From the NCBI GenBank assembly GCA_035504175.1, contig DATJSJ010000245.1, forward strand, positions 1 to 11,708: a stretch of 11,708 nt of DNA, in the 5' to 3' direction. Of this stretch, positions 1 to 7,138 are shown in pieces. The notes below the pieces were generated by a model that was not told the origin of the DNA, searched no databases, and saw only the letters and a list, made by a program, of their open reading frames with translations. The stretch is from DATJSJ01 sp035504175 (GTDB taxonomy: Bacteria > Pseudomonadota > Alphaproteobacteria > Acetobacterales > Acetobacteraceae). Each line of letters begins with the position of its first letter. Within the stretch, counting starts at the first letter, position 1. A program made the translations under genes and the position numbers.

Positions 1-11
1 GCTACAAGTGA

Positions 12-63
12 TGGGGGTCTGGGGCCTCAGGCCCCAGCGGGTCCAGGGCGGAGCCCTGGCCTT
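12..63. repeat. Paired palindromes at the 3' end of rbfA, sharing a 25-bp unit with the metK-trmB repeat element
   Basis: Two adjacent hairpins are visible. At 19-37 the arms CTGGGGCCT and AGGCCCCAG flank a single base, giving a 19-nt palindrome. At 39-63 the arms CCAGGGC and GCCCTGG flank a GGA loop and are bordered by GGGT and CCTT. Positions 39-63 match, as reverse complement, all 25 bases of 7137-7161, the outer end of the large palindromic element between metK and trmB. The order hairpin, GGGTC, hairpin, GGCCTT is also that of the right arm of that element. The rbfA stop codon lies inside the 19-37 palindrome. On the minus strand the hairpins could mark a transcript end, but no U tract follows, so I do not call an intrinsic terminator. 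The repeat may continue beyond position 1. Confidence 0.8.
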
Positions 64-455
64 TCTTCTTCTTCTTCCAGATCCCGCGCCACCTCAGGCG
101 AATGCATCAGTGCATCGATATGCATCGCGTTATCGAGGCTGGTATCCGCCTGGAAGTGCAGTTCCGGCGCGTAGCGCAGCCGCACCGCCCGCGCCACGAC
201 CCCACGCAGGAACGGCGCCGCCCGCTGCAGCGCGGGCAGCAGCGCCGCCGCGTCCGCCCGCCCGAGCCGGGTCACAAACACCGTCGCATGGCGCAGATCG
301 GGGCTGGTACGCACCTCGGTGACGGTCAGGTGCGCTTCGGCCAGTTCCGGGTCGCGGAAGTCGCCGCGCGCGAACAGGGCCGCGAGAGCGTGACGGATTT
401 CCTCCGCCACGCGCAGCGGCCGCGTCCCGGGCCCGGCGTGATGCGCATGCGTCAC
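27..455 (-). CDS. rbfA: Ribosome-binding factor A (30S maturation factor)
   Basis: RbfA binds the 30S subunit near the 5' helix of 16S rRNA and assists its late maturation. The 142-residue product has the single KH-like RbfA domain: an N-terminal helix with RVAEEIRHALAALFARG (about residues 15-31), the strand segment VRTSPDLRHATVFVT (48-62) and the C-terminal signature LRYAPELHFQADTSLDNAM (93-111). The GTG start at 455 overlaps the infB stop codon in a GTGA junction, so translation is probably coupled to infB. This start gives a normal family length; longer upstream readings run into infB. The last 11 residues (RPGLRPGPAGA, 132-142) follow a run of glutamates and are encoded entirely by the palindromic repeat at 12-63, so the natural C-terminus has probably been replaced or extended by repeat sequence. 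Identification is firm; the tail is unusual. Confidence 0.95.
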   Translation of the reverse strand: MTHAHHAGPGTRPLRVAEEIRHALAALFARGDFRDPELAEAHLTVTEVRTSPDLRHATVFVTRLGRADAAALLPALQRAAPFLRGVVARAVRLRYAPELHFQADTSLDNAMHIDALMHSPEVARDLEEEEERPGLRPGPAGA

Positions 456-3097
456 GCCGGAACCAGCTCGGTCTCGTAGCACTCGACCATGTCGCCCTCG
501 CGCAGATCCTGGAACCCGGCGAAGGACAGGCCGCATTCATAGCCGCGCGCGACTTCCCGCACGTCGTCCTTGAAGCGCTTGAGCTGCGACAGCTCGCCCT
601 GGTGGATGACGACGCCGTCGCGCAGCAGGCGCACGCCGGCGCCGCGCCGCACCACGCCTTCGGTCACCATGCAGCCGGCGACCTTGCCGACCTTGGTGAT
701 GTCGAAGACGCGGCGGATCTCAGCGTAGCCGAGGAACTTCTCGCGCGCCTTCGGCGCGACCTTGCCGCGGACCAGCTTCTCGATGTCGTCCGCCACCTCG
801 TAGATGATCGAGTAGTAGCGGATATCGACGCCCTCACGCTGCGCCAGATCACGCGCCTGGCTGGTGGCGCGGACGTTGAACGCGACGATCACCGCATCCG
901 ATGCCTTGGCGAGCTGAACGTCGCTTTCGGTGATCTGCCCGACGCCGGCCAGCAGCACGCGCACCTTGACCTCCTCATGCGCGAGCTTGAGCACCGTCGC
1001 CTGGATCGCCTCGGCGCTGCCCTGCACGTCGGCCTTGATGACGACCGCGACTTCCTTCTGCTCGCCGGCGGCGATGCGGGCCAGCATCTGGTCGAGCGTG
1101 CCGCGCCCCGCGGCGGCGCCGGCGGCGGCCTTCTCGCGCAGCTTGCGCTGGCGGAACTCGCTGATCTCGCGCGCCCGGGTCTCGTTCTCCACCACCGTGA
1201 GCGGCTCGCCGGCCGCGGGCACGGCGGAGAGGCCGAGGATCTCGACCGGCGTCGCCGGCGTCGCATCCTTCACCTGGCGGCCGCGATCGTCGAGCATGGC
1301 GCGCACCCGGCCCCATTCGGCGCCGGCGACGACGATGTCGCCCTGGTGCAGCGTGCCTTTCTGCACGAGCACGGTCGCGACCGGGCCGCGGCCGCGATCC
1401 AGCCGGCTTTCGATCACCGCACCTTCCGCGGCGCGCTCCGGATTGGCGCGCAGATCGAGGATCTCCGCCTGCAGCAGGATCGCCTCCTCGAGCTTGTCGA
1501 GGCCGGTCTTCTTCAGCGCCGAGACTTCGACGTCCTGCGTCTCGCCGCCCATCTCCTCGACCACGACCTCGTGGCTGAGCAGCTCGGTGCGCACGCGGGC
1601 CGGATTGGCGTCGGGCCGGTCCATCTTGTTGATCGCGACGATGATCGGCGCCTGCGCCGCCTTGGCGTGGCGGATCGCCTCGATCGTCTGCGGCATCACG
1701 CCGTCATCGGCGGCGACCACCAGCACGACGATGTCGGTGACGCCGGCGCCGCGCGCGCGCATGGCGGTGAATGCCTCATGGCCCGGCGTGTCGATGAAGG
1801 TGATCCTCTGCCCGGAGGGCCGCGTCACCTGATAGGCGCCGATATGCTGCGTGATGCCGCCGGCCTCGCCCGCCGCGACATCGGTCGCGCGCAGCGCGTC
1901 GAGCAGCGACGTCTTGCCGTGATCGACATGGCCCATGACCGTCACGACGGGCGGGCGCGGCTGCAGCTCGGATTCGGTGTCGACGCTGCCCTCGATCCCG
2001 AGCTCGACATCGCTCTCGGAGACGCGGCGCACGCGATGGCCGAATTCCTGCACCACCAGCTCGGCGGTGTCGGCGTCCAGCACCTGGGTGATCGTCGCCA
2101 TGACGCCGAGCTTCATCAGTGTCTTGATGACCTCGGGGGCTCGGGCGGCCATGCGGTTGGCCAGCTCCTGCACCGTGATCGTCTCCGGCAGCACGACGTC
2201 ACGCACGACGCGCACCTGGTCGGAGCGCAGGCGCTCGAGCTCGGCCTGGCGCCGCTCGCGCTCGCGCTGGCGGCGGACGGAGGCGAGGCTGCGGGTCTTT
2301 TCGTCCTCGCCCTCGATCGCGGCCTGCACGTCGATGCGGCCGGCGCGGCGGCGGTCGTCCAGCCCCTTCTTCGGCGCGACCACCGGCGGCTTGCGTGGCG
2401 GCAGGGCGGCGCCGGGCCGGCGGACCGGGCGGCTTTCGTCGTCGTCCTCCACCTGCCGTGTCGGCCGCAGGCGCAGCGTCTCGGTCGGCGCGGCCGGCGC
2501 CGGAGCGCCGGGCGCGCGGGCAGGGCGGCGCGGCGCCTCGGCATGGCGCGTCGCCGGGGTCGCGGCCTGGGCCTGCTGCGCGGCCAGCGTCTCGGCGGCC
2601 TTGCGCGCGGCCTCCTCGGCTTCCTTGCGCGCCTGCTCCTCGGCGGCCTGGCGCGCCTCTTCCTCGGCGGCTCGACGGGCTTCCTCCTCGCGCCGGCGCG
2701 CCTCCTCGGCGGCGGAGAGGATCGAGATCTTCTCCTGCTCGCGGCGCTCGGCCTCGCGACGGGCATTCTCCCGTTGCTGCTCGACCAGGGCGCGCTGGCG
2801 GGCGGCGAGCTCGGTCGCGGTCAGCGCGCGACCACCACCCGGCGTGCCGCGCGCCTGCTGCGCCGGCCGGCCGCCGCCGGCTGGCGCGGACCCGCCCGTA
2901 CCCGGCGCGGGGCGTGCCGCGGGGGCGGCCGGGCCGGTGCGGCTTTTGCGCACCTCGACCTGCACCACCTTCGATCGGCCATGACTGAAACTCTGCCGCA
3001 CCGAGCCGGCATCGACGGTGCGCCCGAGCTCCAAGCGACCCGCCGGGCGTAGAGAAAGCCGCCCCTTCGTCGCGTCCTGATCGTTGCCTTCGCTCAT
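452..3097 (-). CDS. infB: Translation initiation factor IF-2
   Basis: IF2 is the GTPase that brings initiator fMet-tRNA to the 30S subunit and promotes subunit joining. The 881-residue product has a basic N-terminus, then an Ala/Glu/Arg-rich, probably helical or coiled region (about 93-177), an IF2_N-type domain (ITVQELANRMAARAPEVIK, about 306-353), and a full G domain: G1 GHVDHGKT (about 387-394), G2 region GGITQHIG (about 412), G3 DTPGHEAF (about 434-441), G4 NKMD (490-493) and G5 SALKK (about 525). Domains II-IV follow and end near DLREGDMVECYETEL. The ATG at 3097 (MSEGNDQD) is preferred over in-frame codons up to 3184 because the segment from there (LSLRPAGRLELGRTVDAGSV) matches the usual alphaproteobacterial N-terminus as I know it. 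The RBS is weak (GGACGGG). A 303-bp non-coding leader separates it from ylxR upstream. It overlaps rbfA by 4 bp. Confidence 0.97.
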   Translation of the reverse strand: MSEGNDQDATKGRLSLRPAGRLELGRTVDAGSVRQSFSHGRSKVVQVEVRKSRTGPAAPAARPAPGTGGSAPAGGGRPAQQARGTPGGGRALTATELAARQRALVEQQRENARREAERREQEKISILSAAEEARRREEEARRAAEEEARQAAEEQARKEAEEAARKAAETLAAQQAQAATPATRHAEAPRRPARAPGAPAPAAPTETLRLRPTRQVEDDDESRPVRRPGAALPPRKPPVVAPKKGLDDRRRAGRIDVQAAIEGEDEKTRSLASVRRQRERERRQAELERLRSDQVRVVRDVVLPETITVQELANRMAARAPEVIKTLMKLGVMATITQVLDADTAELVVQEFGHRVRRVSESDVELGIEGSVDTESELQPRPPVVTVMGHVDHGKTSLLDALRATDVAAGEAGGITQHIGAYQVTRPSGQRITFIDTPGHEAFTAMRARGAGVTDIVVLVVAADDGVMPQTIEAIRHAKAAQAPIIVAINKMDRPDANPARVRTELLSHEVVVEEMGGETQDVEVSALKKTGLDKLEEAILLQAEILDLRANPERAAEGAVIESRLDRGRGPVATVLVQKGTLHQGDIVVAGAEWGRVRAMLDDRGRQVKDATPATPVEILGLSAVPAAGEPLTVVENETRAREISEFRQRKLREKAAAGAAAGRGTLDQMLARIAAGEQKEVAVVIKADVQGSAEAIQATVLKLAHEEVKVRVLLAGVGQITESDVQLAKASDAVIVAFNVRATSQARDLAQREGVDIRYYSIIYEVADDIEKLVRGKVAPKAREKFLGYAEIRRVFDITKVGKVAGCMVTEGVVRRGAGVRLLRDGVVIHQGELSQLKRFKDDVREVARGYECGLSFAGFQDLREGDMVECYETELVPA

Positions 3098-3400
3098 GCA
3101 CCCGTCCGTTCGATAACCCATCCGCCCGGCCCGGCCGGACGGCTTCTTCCATCGTCCCTGCCGACCGGTGTCCCGGCCGTGCAACCTTCCACACCGGCAT
3201 TGATGCCGACCCTGTCGGCCCGATACCGGTCTGCGCCGTGCTCTCCGTAAGCCGCCTCCTCAGCCGGGCGAAATCCGGCCCGGCGGATGAAACTGCTCTA
3301 GACCCCGACCGCTCCGACCGTGCCGAGCGCTCGCGGTCTGGCCCGTCGCTTCAAGGCCCCGATTTGCGCCTTCGGTGATTCCACCTCGAGCGACCGTGGT
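3098..3400 (-). other. Non-coding leader between ylxR and infB with two stem-loops
   Basis: No convincing gene is seen in these 303 bp, which is long for a gap inside the nusA-infB operon. Read on the minus strand, it contains a 7-bp stem (GCCGGGC and GCCCGGC, 8-nt loop) at 3263-3284. A two-part palindrome lies at 3193-3230: inner arms GCCGAC and GTCGGC with a 3-nt loop, outer arms ACCGG and CCGGT. Neither stem is followed by a U tract, so neither is a standard intrinsic terminator. Just upstream of the 7-bp stem is the segment TCTAGAGCAGTTTCATCC, the least GC-rich part of the gap. I found no good -35/-10 pair. The leader could act in RNA processing, attenuation or control of IF2 synthesis, but that is inference only. 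Confidence 0.5.
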
Positions 3401-4087
3401 CTAGGCCTGACGCGGCGTCGTGGCCACCGCCGATTGGGCGATGCCCGCCAGGCGGTCGGATTCCAGGAGAATTGCCTCCGCCAGCCGGCCGGGCGCCACC
3501 GCCACATGCACCACATGGTCACGGCCGAACACCGCTCCCAGGGTGGCGGCTGGCAGCGGCGCGATCACCGGCATCCGACGTTCCGCTCCGACTTCCCGTC
3601 CCGCTTCGCGCATCAGGCGCGCCCGTTCCTCCGCGCTGCCGTCACTTGCCTGCACCACCAGGCCAGCCCGTCCGGCCGTCAGCCATTCCCGCGCCTTCTG
3701 GAATCCCGCCACTGCCTGTCCGGCACGCCGCGCGAAACCCAGAAAATCGGCGACCCGCCGGGCGAGCCCATGCTGCAGCATCGCGGCAAGGTCGGGGGGT
3801 ACCGTCACCGGTCCGCGGGCGGCCCTGGCGAAGGCTCCCCGCGCGCAGGCGGTTTCTAACACATCCGCCCGTGCGCTCAACCAGATTCCCCGGCCCGGCA
3901 GCCGTGCAGCCAGGTCTGGGATCAGCGTGCGATCGGGTGCCACCACGAAGCGCAGCATACGCGACCGGTCGTCACGCTGGCGTGTGACAATGCAGCGCCG
4001 CAGCGGCCCCGATTCCGGCTCCTCCGCATCTTCCTCGGATTCGGCGACGGGCTCAGTCGTGGCCCGCTCCCGCCGCCGTGCCGGCAT
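3401..4087 (-). CDS. ylxR: YlxR/DUF448 RNA-binding domain fused to an L7Ae-like domain
   Basis: The 228-residue product has two parts. The N-terminal YlxR (DUF448) domain carries RRCIVTRQ (30-37), RFVVAPDRTLIPDLAARLPGR (46-66) and GRGIWLSARAD (65-75). From about residue 97 a C-terminal region (LQHGLARRVADFLGFARRAGQAVAGF; then GLVVQASDGS; then HVVHVAVAPGRLAEAI) resembles the L7Ae/L30e-like RNA-binding fold fused to YlxR in alphaproteobacteria. The short acidic lead (residues 16-27) looks disordered. The gene sits between nusA and infB, the classic place for this family, and overlaps the 3' end of nusA by 35 bp, which suggests translational coupling. ATG at 4087 is chosen; a GTG lies directly before it, and GAGG upstream can serve as RBS. 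The family is nucleic-acid binding, and a role in rRNA, RNase P or transcription control has been proposed elsewhere. The exact job here is unknown. Confidence 0.92.
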   Translation of the reverse strand: MPARRRERATTEPVAESEEDAEEPESGPLRRCIVTRQRDDRSRMLRFVVAPDRTLIPDLAARLPGRGIWLSARADVLETACARGAFARAARGPVTVPPDLAAMLQHGLARRVADFLGFARRAGQAVAGFQKAREWLTAGRAGLVVQASDGSAEERARLMREAGREVGAERRMPVIAPLPAATLGAVFGRDHVVHVAVAPGRLAEAILLESDRLAGIAQSAVATTPRQA

Positions 4088-5621
4088 CACCCTCGCCTGG
4101 CCGGGCGGCCGCGCCAGCGCCGTCGCCGTCGAACCAGTGCGCGCGCGCGGCCATGATCACGTCGTTCGCGGTCGCCTCGTCCATGTTGTCGCTCTCGACA
4201 ATCTCGATCAGCTCGTCGGAGGCGAGATCCGCCAGATCGTCGAGCGTCTTCACACCCTTCTCGCCCAGCGCCACCAGCATCGCCGGAGTCAGCGCCTCGA
4301 TCGCTGCCACCTCGTCATCGACGCCGAGCGCACGGCGCTTTTCGGTCAGCTCCTCGTCGCGACGGATAAGCCAGGCCTCGGCGCGGCGGATCAGCTCGCC
4401 GGCGACGTTCTCGTCGAACCCTTCGATCGAGGCGAGCTCGTCGAGCGGCACGAAGGCAAGCTCCTCGACCGTGGTGAACCCCTCGGTCACCAGCAGCCCG
4501 GCGATCACGTCATCCACGTCCAGCGCCTCGACGAACAGACCGGTGCGCTTGCGGAACTCCTCCTGTCGCCGCTCGCTCTCCTCCGCCTCGGTCAGGATGT
4601 CGATGTCCCAGCGGGTGAGCTGGCTCGCCAGCCGCACGTTCTGGCCGCGTCGGCCGATCGCGAGCGAGAGCTGCTCGTCCGGCACCACCACCTCGACCCG
4701 CCCGGCCTCCTCGTCCATCACCACCTTGGTGACCTCGGCCGGGGCGAGCGCGTTGACCACGAAGGTCGCGGCCTGCGCGCTCCAGGGAATGATGTCGATC
4801 TTCTCGCCCTGCAGTTCCTGCACCACCGCCTGCACGCGCGAGCCGCGCATGCCGACGCACGCGCCGACGGGATCGATCGAGGAATCGCGGCTGATCACCG
4901 CCATCTTGGCACGGCTGCCCGGATCGCGGGCGACCGCCTTGATCTCGATGATGCCGTCGTAGATCTCCGGCACCTCCTGGGCGAACAGCTTGGCCAGGAA
5001 ACCCGGATGCGTGCGGCTGAGGAAGATCTGCGGTCCGCGCGGCTCCTCGCGCACGTCGTAGATATAGGCGCGCACCCGGTCGCCGTTGCGGAAGCTCTCG
5101 CGCGGGATCAACTCGTCGCGGCGCAGCAACGCCTCCGCGCGACCCAGCTCGACCATCAGGTTGCCGTACTCGGTGCGCTTGACGATGCCGTTGATGATCT
5201 CGCCGACACGGTCCTTGTACTCGTCGAACTGGCGCTTGCGCTCGTACTCGCGCACGCGCTGCACGATCACCTGCTTCGCCGTCTGTGCCGCGATGCGGCC
5301 GAAATCGATCGGCGGCAGCGGATCGACGAGGAACTCGCCGATCTGGATCTCCGGCTTGAACTTGCGGGCGATGTGGACCGGGATCTGCGTCTCCTCGTTC
5401 TCCACCGTCTCCACCGCCTCGGTCCAGCGCGACAGGCGCACGTCACCGGTCTTGCGGTCGATCGTGGCGCGGATGTCCTTCTCGTGCCCGTACTTGGCGC
5501 GGCCGGCCTTCTGGATCGCCTGCTCCATCGCCTCCAGCACCTCCTCCCGGTCGATCGACTTCTCGCGGGCGACGGCGTCGGCCACCAGCAGCAGCTCGGG
5601 GCGGGAGACGGCGGTATCCAT
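4053..5621 (-). CDS. nusA: Transcription elongation/termination factor NusA
   Basis: NusA binds RNA polymerase and nascent RNA, modulating pausing, intrinsic termination and antitermination, including that of rRNA operons. The 522-residue product shows the NusA domains in order: an N-terminal polymerase-binding domain (about 1-130), an S1 domain (about 137-201, ending PQIFLSRTHPGF), KH1 with its GMRG loop at 257-260 (DPVGACVGMRGSRVQAV), KH2 with GRRG at 323-326 (LAIGRRGQNVRLASQLT), and two acidic C-terminal helix-hairpin-helix repeats (about 365-420 and 440-495), as in proteobacterial NusA. An Ala/Gly-rich tail ends the protein. ATG at 5621 (MDTAVSRPELL) is preferred over the in-frame GTG at 5639, since AAAGG lies about 10 nt before the ATG. 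rimP ends 70 bp upstream and ylxR overlaps downstream. NusA is known to control its own operon in enterobacteria, which is relevant to the terminator before rimP. Confidence 0.97.
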   Translation of the reverse strand: MDTAVSRPELLLVADAVAREKSIDREEVLEAMEQAIQKAGRAKYGHEKDIRATIDRKTGDVRLSRWTEAVETVENEETQIPVHIARKFKPEIQIGEFLVDPLPPIDFGRIAAQTAKQVIVQRVREYERKRQFDEYKDRVGEIINGIVKRTEYGNLMVELGRAEALLRRDELIPRESFRNGDRVRAYIYDVREEPRGPQIFLSRTHPGFLAKLFAQEVPEIYDGIIEIKAVARDPGSRAKMAVISRDSSIDPVGACVGMRGSRVQAVVQELQGEKIDIIPWSAQAATFVVNALAPAEVTKVVMDEEAGRVEVVVPDEQLSLAIGRRGQNVRLASQLTRWDIDILTEAEESERRQEEFRKRTGLFVEALDVDDVIAGLLVTEGFTTVEELAFVPLDELASIEGFDENVAGELIRRAEAWLIRRDEELTEKRRALGVDDEVAAIEALTPAMLVALGEKGVKTLDDLADLASDELIEIVESDNMDEATANDVIMAARAHWFDGDGAGAAARPGEGDAGTAAGAGHD

Positions 5622-5691
5622 GATCGGGTTGCCTTTCACGGTCTTCTGTTGATCCGATTGCCTGTGATGACCAGCTTCGTTGGCCCCGGGG

Positions 5692-6213
5692 CTAATGCCG
5701 CGCGGCGCCGGCGGTCGCGGCGATCAGCGCCTCGGTGAGCACGAGCTTGGCGCGCCGCATCGCGGCGAGGGGCAGCACGACCTCGCTGCCGTCATCGAGC
5801 CGCAGACGCCCGGCGTCACCCTCGGCCCCGAGTACGGTGCCGGAAAAGCGGCGGCGGCCGTCGATCGGCGCCGCGAGCTCGACCCGAGCCAGATGCCCGG
5901 CGAAGCGATTCCAGTCCTTCGCCCGCGTCAGCGGTCGGTCGATGCCCGGCGAGCTCACCTCCAGCGTCCAGGATTCCGGCAGCGGGTCCTCGACCTCGAG
6001 CACCGGGCCAATGGCGCGGCTGATCGCCTCGCAATCGTCCACGCTCATCGCGACACCATCGGCGCGGTCCGCCATGATCTGTACCGTCGGCCGGTCGCGC
6101 CCGAGCACGGCGACGCGCACCAGCTCGTAGCCCAGCGCCGCCATCGGCGCCGCCACGATCGCGGCGAGCCTCGCCTCCAGTCCTTCATGTCGCGGGTGAT
6201 CCGCTTCGTCCAA
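5692..6213 (-). CDS. rimP: Ribosome maturation factor RimP
   Basis: RimP assists maturation of the 30S subunit. The 173-residue product has the N-terminal helix LEARLAAIVAAPMAALGYEL (12-31), followed by VRVAVLGRDRPTVQIMADRADG (32-53), DDCEAISRAIGPVLEVEDP (58-76) and the family hallmark WTLEVSSPGIDRPLTRAKDW (81-100), then the SH3-like C-terminal domain (LRLDDGSEVVLPLAAMRRAKL). The start is uncertain. The only usual start codon in frame before the conserved helix is a TTG at 6213. It has no clear Shine-Dalgarno sequence and lies at the end of a terminator-like U tract. A TAG codon blocks the frame 18 nt further up. The first GTG or ATG after it would cut into the conserved helix. nusA follows after 70 bp. 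As first gene of the rimP-nusA-ylxR-infB-rbfA cluster, it appears to be driven by the promoter at 6278-6306. Confidence 0.93.
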   Translation of the reverse strand: MDEADHPRHEGLEARLAAIVAAPMAALGYELVRVAVLGRDRPTVQIMADRADGVAMSVDDCEAISRAIGPVLEVEDPLPESWTLEVSSPGIDRPLTRAKDWNRFAGHLARVELAAPIDGRRRFSGTVLGAEGDAGRLRLDDGSEVVLPLAAMRRAKLVLTEALIAATAGAARH

Positions 6214-6242
6214 AACAAAAAAGGCGGCCCGCTAAGGCCACC
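6212..6242 (-). terminator. Intrinsic terminator or attenuator immediately before rimP
   Basis: On the minus strand a 7-bp GC-rich stem (GGTGGCC at 6236-6242 and GGCCGCC at 6223-6229, one G-T pair) encloses a 6-nt loop. It is followed directly by TTTTTTGTTTT (6212-6222). This is the only hairpin in the window with a proper U tract. The plus strand has no T run on the other side, so it works in one direction. It lies downstream of a candidate promoter (6278-6306), not merely behind trmB, so it could end both readthrough from trmB and most transcripts from the rimP promoter. Its U tract overlaps the only usable rimP start codon (TTG at 6213). This suggests an attenuator for the nusA-infB operon rather than a plain gene end. 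That role is inferred. Confidence 0.7.
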
Positions 6243-6252
6243 CCCCGTGCAT
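6232..6252 (-). promoter_or_regulatory. Possible leader mini-ORF (MHGGWP) ending in the terminator loop
   Basis: In the short leader between the candidate rimP promoter and rimP, an ATG at 6252 opens a six-codon frame, MHGGWP, whose TAG stop (6232-6234) falls in the loop of the terminator hairpin. The frame is the same as that of rimP, whose TTG lies 18 nt beyond the stop. A ribosome on this frame would cover the 5' arm of the hairpin and could prevent termination, then restart at the TTG. No clear Shine-Dalgarno sequence precedes the ATG, so translation is speculative and the arrangement may be chance. Confidence 0.25.
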
Positions 6253-6277
6253 CTGCGGAGAATGATTGTGTGCACGC

Positions 6278-6306
6278 TACATAGTCCCGGTCCGCTGCCA
6301 CGGCAA
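6278..6306 (-). promoter_or_regulatory. Candidate sigma70-type promoter for rimP-nusA-ylxR-infB-rbfA
   Basis: On the minus strand a -35-like TTGCCG (6301-6306) is separated by exactly 17 bp from a -10-like TATGTA (6278-6283). A transcript would begin near 6271 and carry a leader of roughly 55-60 nt containing the terminator hairpin before the rimP TTG. A 12-bp palindrome (CCCGCCGGCGGG, 6321-6332) lies just upstream of the -35 box and could be an operator or a chance GC palindrome. The promoter is inferred from spacing and consensus only. Confidence 0.5.
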
Positions 6307-6436
6307 GCCTGCCCGACGATCCCGCCGGCGGGAGAGCGGGCGGCCTCGGCGCGGCCGGGAGCCGTGTGGACGCGACGTGCGTCCCGGATGCCGCAGCTGC
6401 GGTTCTCGCAGTGAATCCCGCCCCCGTTCCATCCGC

Positions 6437-7138
6437 CTATCGCCGCCGCAGCGCCCAATAAAATGGCCGCCGCCCCTCCCGCAGCGCCTTCGCCTCGTAC
6501 CGCGTCGCCGGCCATCCCTCCGGCCGGGCCTCCGCCGGCGGCGGCACATCGAACACGTCCTGCGCCGCCAGCACCTCTGCGACCCACGCCTGGTGGGTCG
6601 GATCGTCGCTGGCAATCCGCCATTCCCCGCCAGGCCGCAGCACCCGCGCCAGGATGGGGATCATCGCCGGATGCACGAACCGCCGCTTCGCGTGCCGCGC
6701 CTTCGGCCACGGATCAGGGAACAGCAGGAACACCCGGTCGAGCGAGCCCTCCGGCAACGCCCGCAACAGCGCCCTCGCATCCTCCGGCCAGAGCCGCAGA
6801 TTGCCCGGCAGCGGCGCCTCCACCTCGCCGCCCTCCGGCACCAGCCGGGACAGCAGCGAGCAGATGCCGTTCTCAAACACCTCGCAGGCGATCAGCCCCG
6901 CCTCCGGATGCGCCGCCGCCTGCGCCAGCGCATGCTCACCGCCGCCGAAGCCGACCTCCAGCCACAACTCGCGCACCGCCACCGCAAACGCGGCGCGCGG
7001 GTCACCGGCGAGCGCGACAGGAAAACGGAGGCGCGGCAGCGTCACCCGCAGCAGCACTTCCTGCCGCGGCCGCAAGGCGTGGCCGCGGGCGCGGCCGTAG
7101 AGGCGGTCGGGCGGAGGCTTGACCTCGGGCACCCTCAA
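6437..7138 (-). CDS. trmB: tRNA (guanine-N7-)-methyltransferase
   Basis: TrmB uses S-adenosylmethionine to form m7G at position 46 of tRNA. The 233-residue product has a basic N-terminus with DRLYGRARGHALRPRQ (11-26), the SAM-binding segment LWLEVGFGGGEH (58-69), the acidic strand end LIACEVFENG (82-91), the TrmB hallmark FLLFPDPWPKARHAKRRFV (137-155) and SDDPTHQAWV (177-186). The start is unsettled. A TTG at 7138 has GGAG eight bases upstream, but both the GGAG and the TT of the codon lie in the palindromic repeat element at 7137-7389. A GTG at 7132 is the alternative and gives 231 residues. Reading further upstream only translates the repeat. metK, which makes the cofactor, lies directly upstream. 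After the stop a 6-bp stem (GGACGC and GCGTCC, 6368-6384) is visible, without a U tract. Confidence 0.94.
   Translation of the reverse strand: MRVPEVKPPPDRLYGRARGHALRPRQEVLLRVTLPRLRFPVALAGDPRAAFAVAVRELWLEVGFGGGEHALAQAAAHPEAGLIACEVFENGICSLLSRLVPEGGEVEAPLPGNLRLWPEDARALLRALPEGSLDRVFLLFPDPWPKARHAKRRFVHPAMIPILARVLRPGGEWRIASDDPTHQAWVAEVLAAQDVFDVPPPAEARPEGWPATRYEAKALREGRRPFYWALRRR

Noticed and set aside
602..3052. Very long open frame on the plus strand opposite infB
   Set aside because: It lies wholly antisense to a firm infB gene, is rich in Arg, Asp, His and Leu in the manner of GC-rich shadow frames, and shows no known domain.
5683..5692. GCCCCGGGGC palindrome at the rimP stop as a terminator
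   Set aside because: It has no loop to speak of, no U tract, and lies in the middle of a conserved operon.
3420..5738. Long plus-strand open frame opposite nusA and ylxR
   Set aside because: Antisense shadow of two well-supported genes, of the same low-complexity composition.
6246..6436. Search for a tRNA gene before rimP, as in the E. coli metY-rimP-nusA operon
   Set aside because: No cloverleaf arms or T-loop motif could be found on either strand.
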